Of a stretch of DNA of 64,000 nucleotides, positions 27,192 through 37,862 are shown in pieces (position 1 is the first letter of the stretch; each line of letters opens with the position of its first letter). Below the pieces are notes generated by a model. That model saw only the letters and a program-made list of their open reading frames with translations. It was not told the DNA's origin and made no database searches. Origin of the DNA: Parathalassolituus penaei (GTDB lineage Bacteria; Pseudomonadota; Gammaproteobacteria; Pseudomonadales; Oceanobacteraceae); assembly GCF_026626885.1 (NCBI RefSeq), contig NZ_JAPNOA010000027.1, forward strand, positions 26,794 to 90,793. Direction: 5' to 3'. Both the position numbers and the translations under genes were made by a program.

Positions 27192-27741
27192 ATCGGGTAC
27201 TCACTTTTCCGGTCAGCTCAAGGCGCTGACGATTGAGGTCCAGTTTCATGCCGCCAGCATCGGAGTTGCCGCTGTTGCTGTTGAGATGAACCGGAACATC
27301 TGACCACGCCGTGGTATCGTCGGGAGAATACATCAGGCGTTCGGTGCTGATGGTCAGAAACTGCTGGTTGGCGCGGGTGGGTTGGGAATCGACCAGAACG
27401 CCACCGGCAAGCTCAATCAGACTGTTGCCATCACCGATGTAGCCATCGGCAGCACTGACCCGCCAGGTCTGCTGCTGGTCATCCCGGGTGAGGATAACCG
27501 GTTGTTCGAGATGGGTCTGGCGAGTATGGGGATTGTGGCTCGACCCCTGGGATAACAGGGTCTGTTGTAATCGACCGCTGACATCGTAGCGGCGATGCTG
27601 CAGCTGTTGGCCGTAATAGTCGGGCTCCGCGTTACTGACGGAGCCGACACTGATGCCCAGTTCGCCGGTATACCGTTCGACCATCAGCAGTGCTGTAGCA
27701 AACAGGACGGCCAGCAGTAACAGTAACCAGCGTTTGCGCAT
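27178..27741 (-). CDS. lptC: LptC, inner-membrane LPS transport protein
   Basis: 187 residues from ATG 27741. One N-terminal membrane helix (WLLLLLAVLFATALLMV) is followed by a periplasmic jellyroll (VSGRLQQTLLSQGSSHN, DDTTAWSDVPVHLNSNSG). It takes LPS from LptB2FG and hands it to LptA. A longer frame upstream overlaps kdsD and is not used. The start overlaps the kdsD stop by one base (TGATG), so no kdsC lies between, unlike the usual order. Confidence 0.9.
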   Translation of the reverse strand: MRKRWLLLLLAVLFATALLMVERYTGELGISVGSVSNAEPDYYGQQLQHRRYDVSGRLQQTLLSQGSSHNPHTRQTHLEQPVILTRDDQQQTWRVSAADGYIGDGNSLIELAGGVLVDSQPTRANQQFLTISTERLMYSPDDTTAWSDVPVHLNSNSGNSDAGGMKLDLNRQRLELTGKVSTRYAKP

Positions 27742-28718
27742 CAGATCACGCCTGCACGCAGCATGTCGTGCATGGTGACCACGCCAACCGTGCGGCCTTC
27801 TTCCTGAACAACCAGAGCGTTGATCTTGCTGCTTTCCATCATGCTCAGAGCTTCTGCCGCCAGGGTGTTCTGATCCACTGTTTTGCATCCGGGGTTCATC
27901 AGTTCACCCATAGAGGCGGTGTGAATATCGATACCATGGTCGATGGCACGACGCAGGTCGCCGTCGGTAAAAATACCGCGTAGTTCGCCGGCCGCGTTCT
28001 GGATAGTGGTCATGCCTAGCCCCTTGGATGTCATTTCCAGCAGCGCGCGGGACAGACTGGTCTGTTCGCTGACAACCGGAATCTGGCTGCCGGTGTGCAT
28101 GATATCTTCCACTTTCAGCAACAGGCGACGGCCGAGGCTGCCACCCGGATGAGAGAAGGCGAAGTCTTCTGCGGTAAAACCACGTGCTTCCAGCAGGGCA
28201 ATTGCCAACGCATCACCCAGTACCAGAGCGGCGGTAGTAGAGGAGGTTGGAGCGAGATCCAGCGGGCACGCTTCCTGGGCAACGGCGGCGTTCAGGTGCG
28301 CTTCGGCTGCTTTGGCCAGCGGTGATTCCGGGTTGCCGGTGATGCTGATCAGTGGGGTAGCCATACGTTTCAGCAGTGGCAGCAGACTGGTCACTTCGTT
28401 GGTGGCGCCGGAGTTACTCAGGGCAATCACTACGTCATCACGGGTAATCATCCCCATGTCACCGTGGCTGGCTTCACCCGGGTGTACATAAAACGCCGGA
28501 GTGCCGGTGCTGGCGAGGGTTGCTGCGATTTTGTTACCGATGTGACCGGACTTGCCCATGCCGGTTACGACAACACGGCCCTTGCAGTTCAGAATCAGGC
28601 TACAGGCGTGGCTAAAGTCTTCGGTAAAATGGCTGACAAGACCGCCAATAGCTTCCTGCTCCAGACGGATGGTGCGATGGGCTGAACCCAAAAAATCAAA
28701 GTCGAAATTGATGCTCAT
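27741..28718 (-). CDS. kdsD: KdsD, arabinose-5-phosphate isomerase
   Basis: 325 residues from ATG 28718, two bases after the antiporter stop codon ends at 28720; an ATG three codons earlier overlaps that stop. The SIS domain has VVVTGMGKSGHIGNKIAATL and ALSNSGATNE, and two CBS domains follow (VEDIMHTGSQIPVV, GIFTDGDLRRAIDHG). It makes arabinose 5-phosphate for Kdo of lipid A core. The usual downstream partner, the KdsC phosphatase, is missing at this place. Confidence 0.93.
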   Translation of the reverse strand: MSINFDFDFLGSAHRTIRLEQEAIGGLVSHFTEDFSHACSLILNCKGRVVVTGMGKSGHIGNKIAATLASTGTPAFYVHPGEASHGDMGMITRDDVVIALSNSGATNEVTSLLPLLKRMATPLISITGNPESPLAKAAEAHLNAAVAQEACPLDLAPTSSTTAALVLGDALAIALLEARGFTAEDFAFSHPGGSLGRRLLLKVEDIMHTGSQIPVVSEQTSLSRALLEMTSKGLGMTTIQNAAGELRGIFTDGDLRRAIDHGIDIHTASMGELMNPGCKTVDQNTLAAEALSMMESSKINALVVQEEGRTVGVVTMHDMLRAGVI

Positions 28719-28719
28719 C

Positions 28720-29682
28720 TTATTCATTAGCCAATAAAAACAGGGACAGCAGGTAACCAACAAACGAACCTAACAGCAAAATACCGCTGCCACGTCCGAG
28801 TTGGCCTCTCTTGCGACTGAGGATAAACAGAACCAGCAGAGCTGCCGTGAAGGCAATCATCACCGGAACGTCGCGATAAAGCGCGAGGGGTTCAACCTTG
28901 ATGCCGGCCAGCAGACCTGGAATTGGCATGACCATCAGCAGGTTGAAAATATTGGAACCAATCACGTTGCCAATAGCAATCTCGTGATGTCCCTTGATGG
29001 CCGAAGCAACAGAGGCCGCCAGTTCTGGCAGGCTGGTGCCAATCGCAACAATGGTGAGGCCAATCACCAGATCACTGACGCCATAACTCTGCGCAATAAT
29101 CGTAGCTCCCCAGACCAGTGCCTTGGAACTGGCCATCAGTGCCAGCAGGCCTACGACCAGCCACATCATGGCCATTTGGGAGGAGAGCGATTCAATCGCT
29201 GCGGCTTCGTCTTCATCGACCAGTGCTTCGCCTGCATCGTCAGATTCCTGGAACAGGATGTACATGGCGACCACCATGCCAATCATCAGGAATATGGCAT
29301 CCATCAGGGTCAACTCCAGATCCACCAGCGTCAGGCTGGCGAGAACGGTCACCAGCAGCATTAAAGGCAGTTCCTTGCGCAGCAGTTTTTGTTGCAGTGG
29401 AATTGGTGCAATCAGGGCGGTAACACCCAGTACCAGGCCAATGTTGGTGATGTTGGAGCCAACCGCGTTACCGATGGCCAGGTTGCCGACACCGTCAAGG
29501 GCCGCAACGGCAGATACAAAGAGTTCAGGGGCAGACGTACCAATCGACACAATCGTGAGACCGACCAGCAAAGGAGACATGCCGAGGCGGCGAGCCGTGG
29601 CCGCGGCACCCAGGACAAACTTGTCGGCGCTCCAGACCAGAACCATCAGTCCGATAACAACCGCAAACAGTGCTGAAAGCAT
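28720..29682 (-). CDS. YrbG-type calcium/sodium antiporter
   Basis: 320 residues from ATG 29682. Ten hydrophobic helices in two inverted halves, each with a CaCA alpha-repeat: GTSAPELFVSAVAALDG, with NAVGSNITNIGLVLG, and GTSLPELAASVASAIKG, with NVIGSNIFNLLMVMP. An acidic loop (DEDEAAAIESLSS) separates the halves. It exchanges cations across the inner membrane. It is first in the kdsD-lpt-rpoN run and divergent from mlaF, as in Escherichia coli. Confidence 0.93.
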   Translation of the reverse strand: MLSALFAVVIGLMVLVWSADKFVLGAAATARRLGMSPLLVGLTIVSIGTSAPELFVSAVAALDGVGNLAIGNAVGSNITNIGLVLGVTALIAPIPLQQKLLRKELPLMLLVTVLASLTLVDLELTLMDAIFLMIGMVVAMYILFQESDDAGEALVDEDEAAAIESLSSQMAMMWLVVGLLALMASSKALVWGATIIAQSYGVSDLVIGLTIVAIGTSLPELAASVASAIKGHHEIAIGNVIGSNIFNLLMVMPIPGLLAGIKVEPLALYRDVPVMIAFTAALLVLFILSRKRGQLGRGSGILLLGSFVGYLLSLFLLANE

Positions 29683-29855
29683 AGTATTCCTGTGGTTTGC
29701 GTAAGTGAGCGGGCATTGTACCCAAGGGGGATGGATGCGCAATCGGAACAATGCGTTTTGTGACCGTCGAGCGGCTTGTGAGCTGCTGCGTTGGTTATCA
29801 TTCGCCGATCCGTTATGCTACGCCGAAATTTTCTGGTCCCGCAAAGGACGTTTGC

Positions 29856-30668
29856 ATGGCAACTGACCAGCCTTATGTATCCGTGCGTAACCTGACTTTC
29901 AGTCGGGGAGACCGCCTTATTTATAACAACCTCAGCGTTGATTTTCCGCGTGGCAAGGTGACCGCCATTATGGGTCCCAGTGGCACCGGCAAAACTACAC
30001 TGTTGCGTCTGATCGGCGGCCAGTTGACTCCGGATTCCGGAACCATCGTGGTCGACGGTCAGGAGATCGGCAAACTGCGCCGTCAACAGCTGTTTGAACT
30101 GCGCAAGCAGAAGATGGGCATGTTGTTCCAGACCGGTGCGCTGTTTACGGATTTATCCGTTTTTGACAATGTTGCTTTCCCGCTGCGCGTACACACGTCG
30201 CTGCCGGAGTCCGTGATCCGTGATCTGGTATTAATGAAACTGGAAGCGGTTGGTTTGCGTGGTGCGCGTGATCTCAATCCGGCCGAACTGTCCGGTGGTA
30301 TGGCCCGCCGTGTGGCGCTGGCGCGCTCCATCGCCATGGACCCGGAACTCATCATGTACGACGAACCGTTTACCGGTCTCGACCCGATTTCGATGGGGAT
30401 GATTGTCAAGTTGATCCGCGGCCTTAACAGCGCGCTGGGATTGACCAGTCTGCTGGTGTCGCATGATGTGGAAGAGTCCTGTTCGATAGCCGACTATCTG
30501 TGTCTGGTATCCGGCGGTCGGGTCATCGGTTTTGGTACACCAGAAGAGTTGTTAAATGAGGGCTCTGATGAAGTTCGCCAGTTCCTGCGAGGGGATCCGG
30601 ATGGTCCGGTTCCATTCCATTATCCGGCGCCTGATTATCGCCAGGATATTCTCTCGGGAGGTCGCTGA
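29856..30668 (+). CDS. mlaF: MlaF, ATPase of the Mla lipid transporter
   Basis: 270 residues from ATG 29856 with AAAGGA upstream. Walker A is IMGPSGTGKTTLLRL, signature LSGGMARRVALAR and Walker B LIMYDEPFTGLDP. With MlaE, MlaD and MlaB it moves phospholipids between the inner membrane and MlaC to keep outer-membrane asymmetry. The operon continues with mlaE after three bases. The 173 bases to the divergent antiporter should hold both promoters. Confidence 0.95.
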   Translation: MATDQPYVSVRNLTFSRGDRLIYNNLSVDFPRGKVTAIMGPSGTGKTTLLRLIGGQLTPDSGTIVVDGQEIGKLRRQQLFELRKQKMGMLFQTGALFTDLSVFDNVAFPLRVHTSLPESVIRDLVLMKLEAVGLRGARDLNPAELSGGMARRVALARSIAMDPELIMYDEPFTGLDPISMGMIVKLIRGLNSALGLTSLLVSHDVEESCSIADYLCLVSGGRVIGFGTPEELLNEGSDEVRQFLRGDPDGPVPFHYPAPDYRQDILSGGR

Positions 30669-30671
30669 TCC

Positions 30672-31454
30672 ATGCTGAATCGTATTGCTGACATGGGACG
30701 TTACGGCGTTCAGGTCATCGAGTCACTGGGGAGCGCCACCCTGCTGTTTGCCAACTCCCTGATGTGGGGGGGGCCCGGCAGTGCCGGGTTCGCCGATCTG
30801 GTTCGCCAGATCTTTTCGGTGGGTGTGCGTTCGCTGAGCATTATTGCTGTGGCTGGCTTCTTTGTTGGTATGGTGCTGGGCCTGCAGGGCTACACTATTC
30901 TGGTGGATTTTGGATCCGAAGCGGCACTCGGAACACTGGTGTCGCTGACGCTGTTGCGTGAGCTGGGCCCGGTGGTAACAGCGCTGCTGTTTGCGGGGCG
31001 CGCCGGTTCAGCCCTGACGGCGGAAATTGGTCTGATGAAGGCCACCGAACAACTGTCAGCCATGGAAATGATGGGTGTTGATCCGCTCAAGCGTGTCATA
31101 ACTCCGAGATTATGGGCCGGTATTATCTCCATGCCGATTCTGGCGCTGATCTTCAGTACCGTGGGGATTTGGGGTGGCGCCTTTGTTGCTGTAGACATGT
31201 TGGGCATTGATGACGGTGCCTACTGGGGCAATATGCAGGCGGCGGTCGAGTTTTATAACGATGTGGCCAAGGGCATCTTCAAGTCGTTTGTATTCGGCTG
31301 GGTGGTGACCTGGATTGCGGTGTACCAGGGGTACGCTTCAATTCCGACGTCGGAAGGTATTGGCAAGGCAACCACCCAGACGGTGGTGGTGTCCTCTCTG
31401 GCGGTGCTGGGGCTGGACTTTGTGCTGACTGCGGTGATGTTTGGAGGCGTGTAA
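30672..31454 (+). CDS. mlaE: MlaE, permease of the Mla lipid transporter
   Basis: 260 residues, with an amphipathic N-terminal helix and five membrane segments. Diagnostic stretches are [18 protein letters not shown] and [20 protein letters not shown], then [20 protein letters not shown]. Forms a dimer in the inner membrane with MlaF and the MlaD ring. Confidence 0.95.
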   Translation: MLNRIADMGRYGVQVIESLGSATLLFANSLMWGGPGSAGFADLVRQIFSVGVRSLSIIAVAGFFVGMVLGLQGYTILVDFGSEAALGTLVSLTLLRELGPVVTALLFAGRAGSALTAEIGLMKATEQLSAMEMMGVDPLKRVITPRLWAGIISMPILALIFSTVGIWGGAFVAVDMLGIDDGAYWGNMQAAVEFYNDVAKGIFKSFVFGWVVTWIAVYQGYASIPTSEGIGKATTQTVVVSSLAVLGLDFVLTAVMFGGV

Positions 31455-31458
31455 GAAT

Positions 31459-31917
31459 ATGGGCAAGCGTACAGTTGAATTTTCAGTCGGCGTTTTTATG
31501 GTGCTGGGCATGATCGCTCTGGTGCTGATGGCGTTGCGGGTGAGCGGTTTGTCGATGGACGATGCCGCCGACACGTACACCGTACGTGCACGTTTTGATA
31601 ACCTCGGTGGCCTCAATGAGCGCGCCAAGGTGTCGATGGCCGGTGTCACTATCGGTCGTGTGACCAAAATTTACCTGGATGACAAATGGTATTCCGCGGT
31701 AGTGGAAATGGAGATCAACAAATCCATGAGTACACTTTCCAAGGATACATCCGCGGCGATTTTGACGGCGGGTCTGCTGGGTGAAAAGTACGTTGGTCTG
31801 TCGGTCGGGGCGGAAGAAGAGTATCTGAAAGATGGCGACTGGATTGAGGACACTCAATCTGCGCTGGTTCTGGAAGAACTGATCGGCCGTTTCCTGTTCA
31901 GCAAGGCCAAGGAGTGA
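31459..31917 (+). CDS. mlaD: MlaD, MCE-domain lipid-binding subunit
   Basis: 152 residues from ATG 31459; a TTG in frame at 31441 overlaps mlaE and is not used. One membrane helix (VGVFMVLGMIALVLMALRV) and one MCE domain (ARFDNLGGLNERAKVSMAGV, AILTAGLLGEKYVGLSVG). Six copies form the ring around the lipid channel. Length is typical. Confidence 0.95.
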   Translation: MGKRTVEFSVGVFMVLGMIALVLMALRVSGLSMDDAADTYTVRARFDNLGGLNERAKVSMAGVTIGRVTKIYLDDKWYSAVVEMEINKSMSTLSKDTSAAILTAGLLGEKYVGLSVGAEEEYLKDGDWIEDTQSALVLEELIGRFLFSKAKE

Positions 31918-31994
31918 TCAAAGCCTGCGGGCTTAACATAATCAGGTACAGGTAAGTACTGTTCTATGACTTAAGGAAGGGACAAGGAGACATC

Positions 31995-32660
31995 ATGATC
32001 AGAATGCTGGCGTTGATAATGATTTTATTGGCTCCCCTTGCACAGGTAAGGGCGGCAGATTCGAATGAGCTTGCTGAGCAGGCGCATGAAGTGGTGCGTC
32101 GAACCACCACGAAAGTAATGGAAAAGATCAATGCCAACCGGCATATCTATGTAAGCGACAAGGCCACTTTCTACTGGGAACTGGAAGATGTTCTCGGACC
32201 AATGGTCGATTTTCGTCGCCTGACCCGCATCATTATGGGCGATCACTACTTCAATGCGTCGAAAGAGCAACGTCAGCGATTTGCACTGGCATTCAAGCGC
32301 AGCCTGCTGAGCTCCTACGCTACGGGACTGATTGAATTCACTGACTATGAAGTCCGTATGCTGCCTCCGCGCAAGGATTTTGATCACACCGCAACCAATA
32401 CGCTGGTAGACCTCGAAGTGGTTACTCCGAGTGGCAAGGTGTTTCCGATTACCCAGAGTATGTACGTGAACTACGCGACCCGTACCTGGATGGCTCAGAA
32501 CGTGATTGTAAACGGCATCAACGTAGGCAAACTCTTCAAGGATCAGTTCGACGAGCTGGTGCGCAAAAACGATGGCAACATTGGTGCTGCTATTGAAGAC
32601 TGGATCGAAAATCTCGAAGACCAGGGCCGCGAACTGCGTCGCCCGAAAGGAGCAGGCTGA
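31995..32660 (+). CDS. mlaC: MlaC, periplasmic phospholipid carrier
   Basis: 221 residues with a Sec signal (MLALIMILLAPLAQVRA) and the MlaC/Ttg2D fold: FRRLTRIIMGDHYFNASKEQ, FALAFKRSLLSSYATGL. It shuttles phospholipid between MlaA at the outer membrane and MlaD. An AAGGAGA ribosome site precedes ATG 31995. The 77-base gap after mlaD is the only notable one in the operon. Confidence 0.94.
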   Translation: MIRMLALIMILLAPLAQVRAADSNELAEQAHEVVRRTTTKVMEKINANRHIYVSDKATFYWELEDVLGPMVDFRRLTRIIMGDHYFNASKEQRQRFALAFKRSLLSSYATGLIEFTDYEVRMLPPRKDFDHTATNTLVDLEVVTPSGKVFPITQSMYVNYATRTWMAQNVIVNGINVGKLFKDQFDELVRKNDGNIGAAIEDWIENLEDQGRELRRPKGAG

Positions 32661-32968
32661 TGGCTGCATTGCAGTCGCTGAATGCCGGGCAGGCCAATCT
32701 GTCCGGTGATCTGTTGGCGGATACAGTGGTACCAGTGCTGGAAGCCGGGCGAGATCTGATCGCCCGCAGCGGTGGTCAATGGACGGTAAACATGAGTGCG
32801 GTGGAGCGGGTTTCCAGCGTCGGAGTAGCCTTGCTGCTCGACTGGATTCGCACGGCTGAAAAGGCTGGAGTGACCCTGCGTATCGAGGCTTTGCCTGACC
32901 ATTTGCGCCCGATCATACAGGTCAGCGACCTCGATGAGCTGTTTGCTGCTTTTTGTACGCCTGCCTGA
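32660..32968 (+). CDS. mlaB: MlaB, STAS-domain subunit of the Mla transporter
   Basis: 102 residues, a single STAS domain: WTVNMSAVERVSSVGVALLL and IQVSDLDELFAAFC. The conserved Ser/Thr near the helix start (SSVG) is present. MlaB stabilises MlaF. Its start overlaps the mlaC stop by one base. Confidence 0.9.
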   Translation: MAALQSLNAGQANLSGDLLADTVVPVLEAGRDLIARSGGQWTVNMSAVERVSSVGVALLLDWIRTAEKAGVTLRIEALPDHLRPIIQVSDLDELFAAFCTPA

Positions 32969-33044
32969 CCGTACTTCCCCTTATTCTGGACGGCCAAATC
33001 CGCTATTATCTGACGCTTCACTGTAATTTGACTGGTGGAGCGTC

Positions 33045-33281
33045 ATGGCACCGTCCGAAATTCTCTCTTTGCTGCAGGATCGTTACCCGGATATCGACTG
33101 GAATGTCGAAACCGATGGTTATCATTTTCAGGTTGAAGGCGTTGGCGAAGCATTCGCTGGCCTGAATGCCGTCAAGCGTCAGCAGCTGGTTTACGCCGCG
33201 TTGAACCCGCTGATCACCAGTGGTGCATTGCATGCGGTGATTATCAAAACCTTTACTCCCGCTGAAAAAGCTGGCGTCTGA
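33045..33281 (+). CDS. ibaG: IbaG, BolA-family protein
   Basis: 78 residues of the BolA/IbaG fold, with FQVEGVGEAFAGLNAVKRQQ, LVYAALNPLI, and the C-terminal HAVIIKTFTPAE containing the conserved histidine. BolA proteins pair with monothiol glutaredoxins around an iron-sulfur cluster. Between mlaB and murA, the usual place in gammaproteobacteria. Confidence 0.93.
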   Translation: MAPSEILSLLQDRYPDIDWNVETDGYHFQVEGVGEAFAGLNAVKRQQLVYAALNPLITSGALHAVIIKTFTPAEKAGV

Positions 33282-34562
<1,281 letters not shown>

Positions 34563-34592
34563 TCCCCTGCTTGCCTACAGACCGAGGATGAC

Positions 34593-35243
34593 ATGACCCA
34601 ACCGCTGACCATTGCCCTCTCCAAGGGCCGGATTCTGGATGACACCCTGCCGCTTTTGGCGGAAGCGGGGATCCATCCTGCCGAGGACATCAACAAAAGC
34701 CGGAAGCTGATCTTCGACACCAACCATGAGCACATCAAACTGGTGGTGATTCGTGCGACAGACGTGCCGACTTATGTGGAGTACGGTGCGGCGGACCTTG
34801 GTGTGTCTGGCAAGGATGTATTGCTGGAATACGATAGTGACAACCTCTGTGAGCCACTCGACCTCAACATCGCCACCTGTCGCCTGATGACCGCAGGCGT
34901 CAAGGGTGTGCCGCTGCCAGCAGGCCGAATCAAGGTTGCCACCAAGTTTGTGAATGTTGCCAAGCGTTATTTCGCTGAGCAGGGCCGTCAGGTTGATATC
35001 ATCAAGTTGTACGGTGGTATGGAGCTGGCGCCAATCATGGGTCTGGCCGACCTGATTGTGGATATCGTGGATACCGGTAACACCCTCAAGGCCAATGGTC
35101 TGGAAGCCCGTGACCTGATCGCTCCGGTCAGCTCTCGTCTGGTCGCCAGCCGTGCCGCCATGAAGGTCAAACACGCCCAGATCCAGCCGATCATTGACCA
35201 GATCGGTGCCGCGGTAGAACGTCAGAAGCAGAAGTCACGCTGA
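34593..35243 (+). CDS. hisG: ATP phosphoribosyltransferase, short form
   Basis: 216 residues; short-form HisG lacks the C-terminal regulatory domain and needs HisZ, which is not in this window. Visible motifs are [34 protein letters not shown] and the PRPP loop [17 protein letters not shown]. It starts histidine synthesis by joining ATP and PRPP. It precedes hisD by 16 bases. Confidence 0.96.
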   Translation: MTQPLTIALSKGRILDDTLPLLAEAGIHPAEDINKSRKLIFDTNHEHIKLVVIRATDVPTYVEYGAADLGVSGKDVLLEYDSDNLCEPLDLNIATCRLMTAGVKGVPLPAGRIKVATKFVNVAKRYFAEQGRQVDIIKLYGGMELAPIMGLADLIVDIVDTGNTLKANGLEARDLIAPVSSRLVASRAAMKVKHAQIQPIIDQIGAAVERQKQKSR

Positions 35244-35259
35244 GAGCAGGAGAGAGTTC

Positions 35260-36564
35260 ATGAGCATTACTATCCGCCGTTTTGAGTCAACTGCTGCGGA
35301 CTTTGACCAGACCATGAATGCCTTGTTGTCCTGGGAATCGGTTTCCGATACCGGTGTACAGCAAGCCGTTACCGATATCGTCAACGCCGTGCGTAGCCGT
35401 GGTGACGAAGCGGTTATTGAATTCACCAACCGTTTCGACCGCATGAACGTTGAAACCATGGCCCAGCTGGAACTGAATCAGGAGCAGCTGCAAGCCGCTC
35501 TTGATGGTCTGCCAGAACTGCAGCGTGATGCGTTGCTGGCTGCTGCTGCTCGTGTGCGTGCCTACCACGAACACCAGCGTCAGGATTCCTGGCGTTACAC
35601 CGAAGCCGACGGCACCGTGCTGGGTCAGAAAGTGACTCCGCTGGACCGTGTTGGTCTGTATGTTCCTGGTGGCAAGGCTGCTTACCCGTCCTCCGTGCTG
35701 ATGAATGCTATTCCGGCACACGTAGCCGGTGTGCAAGAAATTGTTATGGTGGTGCCAACTCCGGGTGGTGAATTGAACCAGCTGGTGCTGGCTGCTGCTG
35801 CTGCTGCCGGTGTCAGCCGCGTATTCACCATTGGTGGTGCCCAGGCAGTTGCTGCTCTGGCGTACGGTACTGCCACTGTGCCCCGTGTCGACAAGATTGT
35901 TGGCCCGGGCAACATCTACGTCGCCACTGCCAAACGTATGGTGTTTGGTGCTGTGGGTATCGACATGATTGCCGGTCCATCCGAAATTCTGGTGGTGTGT
36001 GACGGTGCGACCAATCCGGACTGGATTGCCATGGACCTGTTCTCCCAGGCAGAACACGACGAAGATGCCCAGGCGATTCTGGTTTCCACCGAAGCCGACT
36101 TCCTCGACGAAGTACAGGCCAGCATCAACCGTCTGCTGCCAACCATGGAACGTCAGGACATTATCCGTGCGTCTCTGGAAGGTCGTGGTGCCCTGATTCA
36201 CGCCAGCAGCCGTGAAGACGCGTTGGCTATCATCAACCGTATTGCGCCAGAACACCTGGAGCTGTCGGTGGCTGATCCGGAATCCTGGCTGCCAGACGTG
36301 CGTCATGCCGGTGCGATCTTTATGGGTCGTTACACCGCTGAAGCACTGGGTGACTACTGTGCTGGCCCGAACCACGTGTTGCCAACCTCCGGCACCGCGC
36401 GTTTCTCGTCACCGCTGGGTGTGTATGACTTCCAGAAGCGTTCTTCCCTGATCATGTGCTCAGCGGATGGTGCTTCTGAACTGGGCAAGGTAGCGTCGAC
36501 TCTGGCGCGTGGTGAGTTCCTCACCGCTCACGCCCGTTCTGCGGAATACCGCATCAAGGATTGA
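35260..36564 (+). CDS. hisD: Histidinol dehydrogenase
   Basis: 434 residues. Signature regions are [40 protein letters not shown] and [12 protein letters not shown]; the late [20 protein letters not shown] holds the zinc-site histidine region. It oxidises histidinol to histidine in two steps. A run of GCT codons at 35789-35805 (AAAAAA) is a local codon repeat, not a feature. Three hairpins follow the stop. Confidence 0.97.
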   Translation: MSITIRRFESTAADFDQTMNALLSWESVSDTGVQQAVTDIVNAVRSRGDEAVIEFTNRFDRMNVETMAQLELNQEQLQAALDGLPELQRDALLAAAARVRAYHEHQRQDSWRYTEADGTVLGQKVTPLDRVGLYVPGGKAAYPSSVLMNAIPAHVAGVQEIVMVVPTPGGELNQLVLAAAAAAGVSRVFTIGGAQAVAALAYGTATVPRVDKIVGPGNIYVATAKRMVFGAVGIDMIAGPSEILVVCDGATNPDWIAMDLFSQAEHDEDAQAILVSTEADFLDEVQASINRLLPTMERQDIIRASLEGRGALIHASSREDALAIINRIAPEHLELSVADPESWLPDVRHAGAIFMGRYTAEALGDYCAGPNHVLPTSGTARFSSPLGVYDFQKRSSLIMCSADGASELGKVASTLARGEFLTAHARSAEYRIKD

Positions 36565-36585
36565 TCCCTTCGGATCGTTCAGAAC

Positions 36586-36610
36586 AGGCCGCCCAGTGCG
36601 GCCTTTTCTT
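36586..36610 (+). terminator. Terminator-like hairpin 1 between hisD and hisC
   Basis: AGGCCGC (36586-36592) pairs with GCGGCCT (36598-36604) over a five-base loop, followed by TTTCTT. Confidence 0.75.
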
Positions 36611-36620
36611 CGGCTTTTTT

Positions 36621-36642
36621 CTGACTTTTTGTCAGCTTTTTC
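36621..36642 (+). terminator. Terminator-like hairpin 2 between hisD and hisC
   Basis: CTGAC (36621-36625), loop TTTTT, GTCAG (36631-36635), then CTTTTTCC. A weak stem with a good T-run. Confidence 0.5.
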
Positions 36643-36644
36643 CG

Positions 36645-36662
36645 GCCTTCGCAGGCTTTTTT
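36645..36662 (+). terminator. Terminator-like hairpin 3 just before hisC
   Basis: GCCT, loop TCGC, AGGC, then six T bases (36657-36662). It ends 14 bases before the hisC ATG at 36677. The four-base stem is weak by itself. Confidence 0.4.
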
Positions 36663-36676
36663 ACAGGCTCATCGTC

Positions 36677-37786
36677 ATGACTTCCCAAGTGTCCCTGCAA
36701 CAGCAGATTGAACAACTGATTCGTCCGGAAATCCGCGCCCTGCATGCTTACCCGGTGGGGGATGCCAGCGGCATGATCAAGCTGGATGCCATGGAAAATC
36801 CATATCGCTGGCCACAAACCATGCTGACCGAATGGCAGCAGCTGTTGGCCGACGTCGCGCTCAATCGTTATCCGCATCCGAAAGCGCCGGACGTGGTGGA
36901 TGGCCTGCGGGCCGCCATGCAGGTGTCGGATCAGTACGACATCCTGCTGGGCAATGGCTCGGATGAAATCATCCAGATTCTGGCAATGGCGGTGGCTCGT
37001 CCGGGCGCGACTATTCTGGCGCCGGAGCCGGGTTTTGTGATGTACAAAATGATTGCCACCTTCGTGGGTCTGAATTACGCAGGTGTGCCGCTGGCAGATA
37101 ACTTTGAGCTGGATGCCGACGCCATGCTGGCGGCGGTGTCTGAGCATCAACCTGCGCTGGTCTTTCTTGCGCAGCCAAACAACCCGACCGGCAATCTGTG
37201 GGATGAAGCCGCCATGCGCAGCATCATCGAAGCCTGTGCGGCCAATGCCCAGCCCGGTCTGGTGGTAATGGATGAAGCCTACCTGCCATTCTCGAGCCGT
37301 CAGCACCTGTACTTGCTGGATGAATACAGCAATGTGGTGGTGATGCGTACTCTCTCCAAGGTGGGGCTGGCCGGTTTGCGTCTGGGTCTGCTGATTGGCC
37401 GTCCGGAATGGCTGCACGAACTCGACAAGATCCGGATGCCGTACAACATCAACGTCCTGACCCAGGCCTCCGCCGCCTTTGCCCTGCGCCATTACCCGGT
37501 GCTGGTGCAGCAGTGTGAACAGATCAAGGCAACCCGCACCGTCCTGCAGGATTCCCTGAGCGCCATGGGGTTTGCGGTGTATGAATCCGAGGCCAACTTT
37601 GTGCTGGCACGAGTGCCTGCCAATCGTCAGGCGCGTGAATTGTTTGAGCAACTGAAACAGCAGAAGATTCTGATCAAGTGTCTGGACGGCGGTCATCCAT
37701 CCCTGATGGGCTGCCTGCGTTTTACCGTTGGTTCGGAACCGGAAAACGCCGCGCTGCTGAGTGCCCTGCAGACCTTGCTGGCCTGA
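36677..37786 (+). CDS. hisC: Histidinol-phosphate aminotransferase
   Basis: 369 residues from ATG 36677; a frame extending to 36509 overlaps hisD and the hairpins and is not used. The PLP fold type I motifs are MENPYRWP, LGNGSDEIIQILAMA, FLAQPNNPTGNLWDE, and the lysine region RTLSKVGLAGLRLGLLIG. It transaminates imidazole-acetol phosphate. Hairpins just upstream could limit its expression relative to hisGD. A bidirectional terminator follows. Confidence 0.95.
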   Translation: MTSQVSLQQQIEQLIRPEIRALHAYPVGDASGMIKLDAMENPYRWPQTMLTEWQQLLADVALNRYPHPKAPDVVDGLRAAMQVSDQYDILLGNGSDEIIQILAMAVARPGATILAPEPGFVMYKMIATFVGLNYAGVPLADNFELDADAMLAAVSEHQPALVFLAQPNNPTGNLWDEAAMRSIIEACAANAQPGLVVMDEAYLPFSSRQHLYLLDEYSNVVVMRTLSKVGLAGLRLGLLIGRPEWLHELDKIRMPYNINVLTQASAAFALRHYPVLVQQCEQIKATRTVLQDSLSAMGFAVYESEANFVLARVPANRQARELFEQLKQQKILIKCLDGGHPSLMGCLRFTVGSEPENAALLSALQTLLA

Positions 37787-37805
37787 TTCTGAATGATGAA
37801 AAACA

Positions 37806-37830
37806 AACGGCCCCGAATATCGGGGCCGTT
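37806..37830. terminator. Bidirectional terminator between hisC and degS
   Basis: AACGGCCCCG (37806-37815) and CGGGGCCGTT (37821-37830) form a perfect 10-bp stem with loop AATAT. T-richness on the minus side (TTTGTTTTTC) is good; on the plus side GATGATTT follows. It separates convergent genes. Confidence 0.85.
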
Positions 37831-37862
37831 GATGATTTACGTATTTTTCCGTATTTCGGGGA

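Noticed and set aside
35789..35805. GCT repeat run within hisD
   Set aside because: It codes for a short alanine stretch normal in this region of HisD; not a microsatellite of interest.
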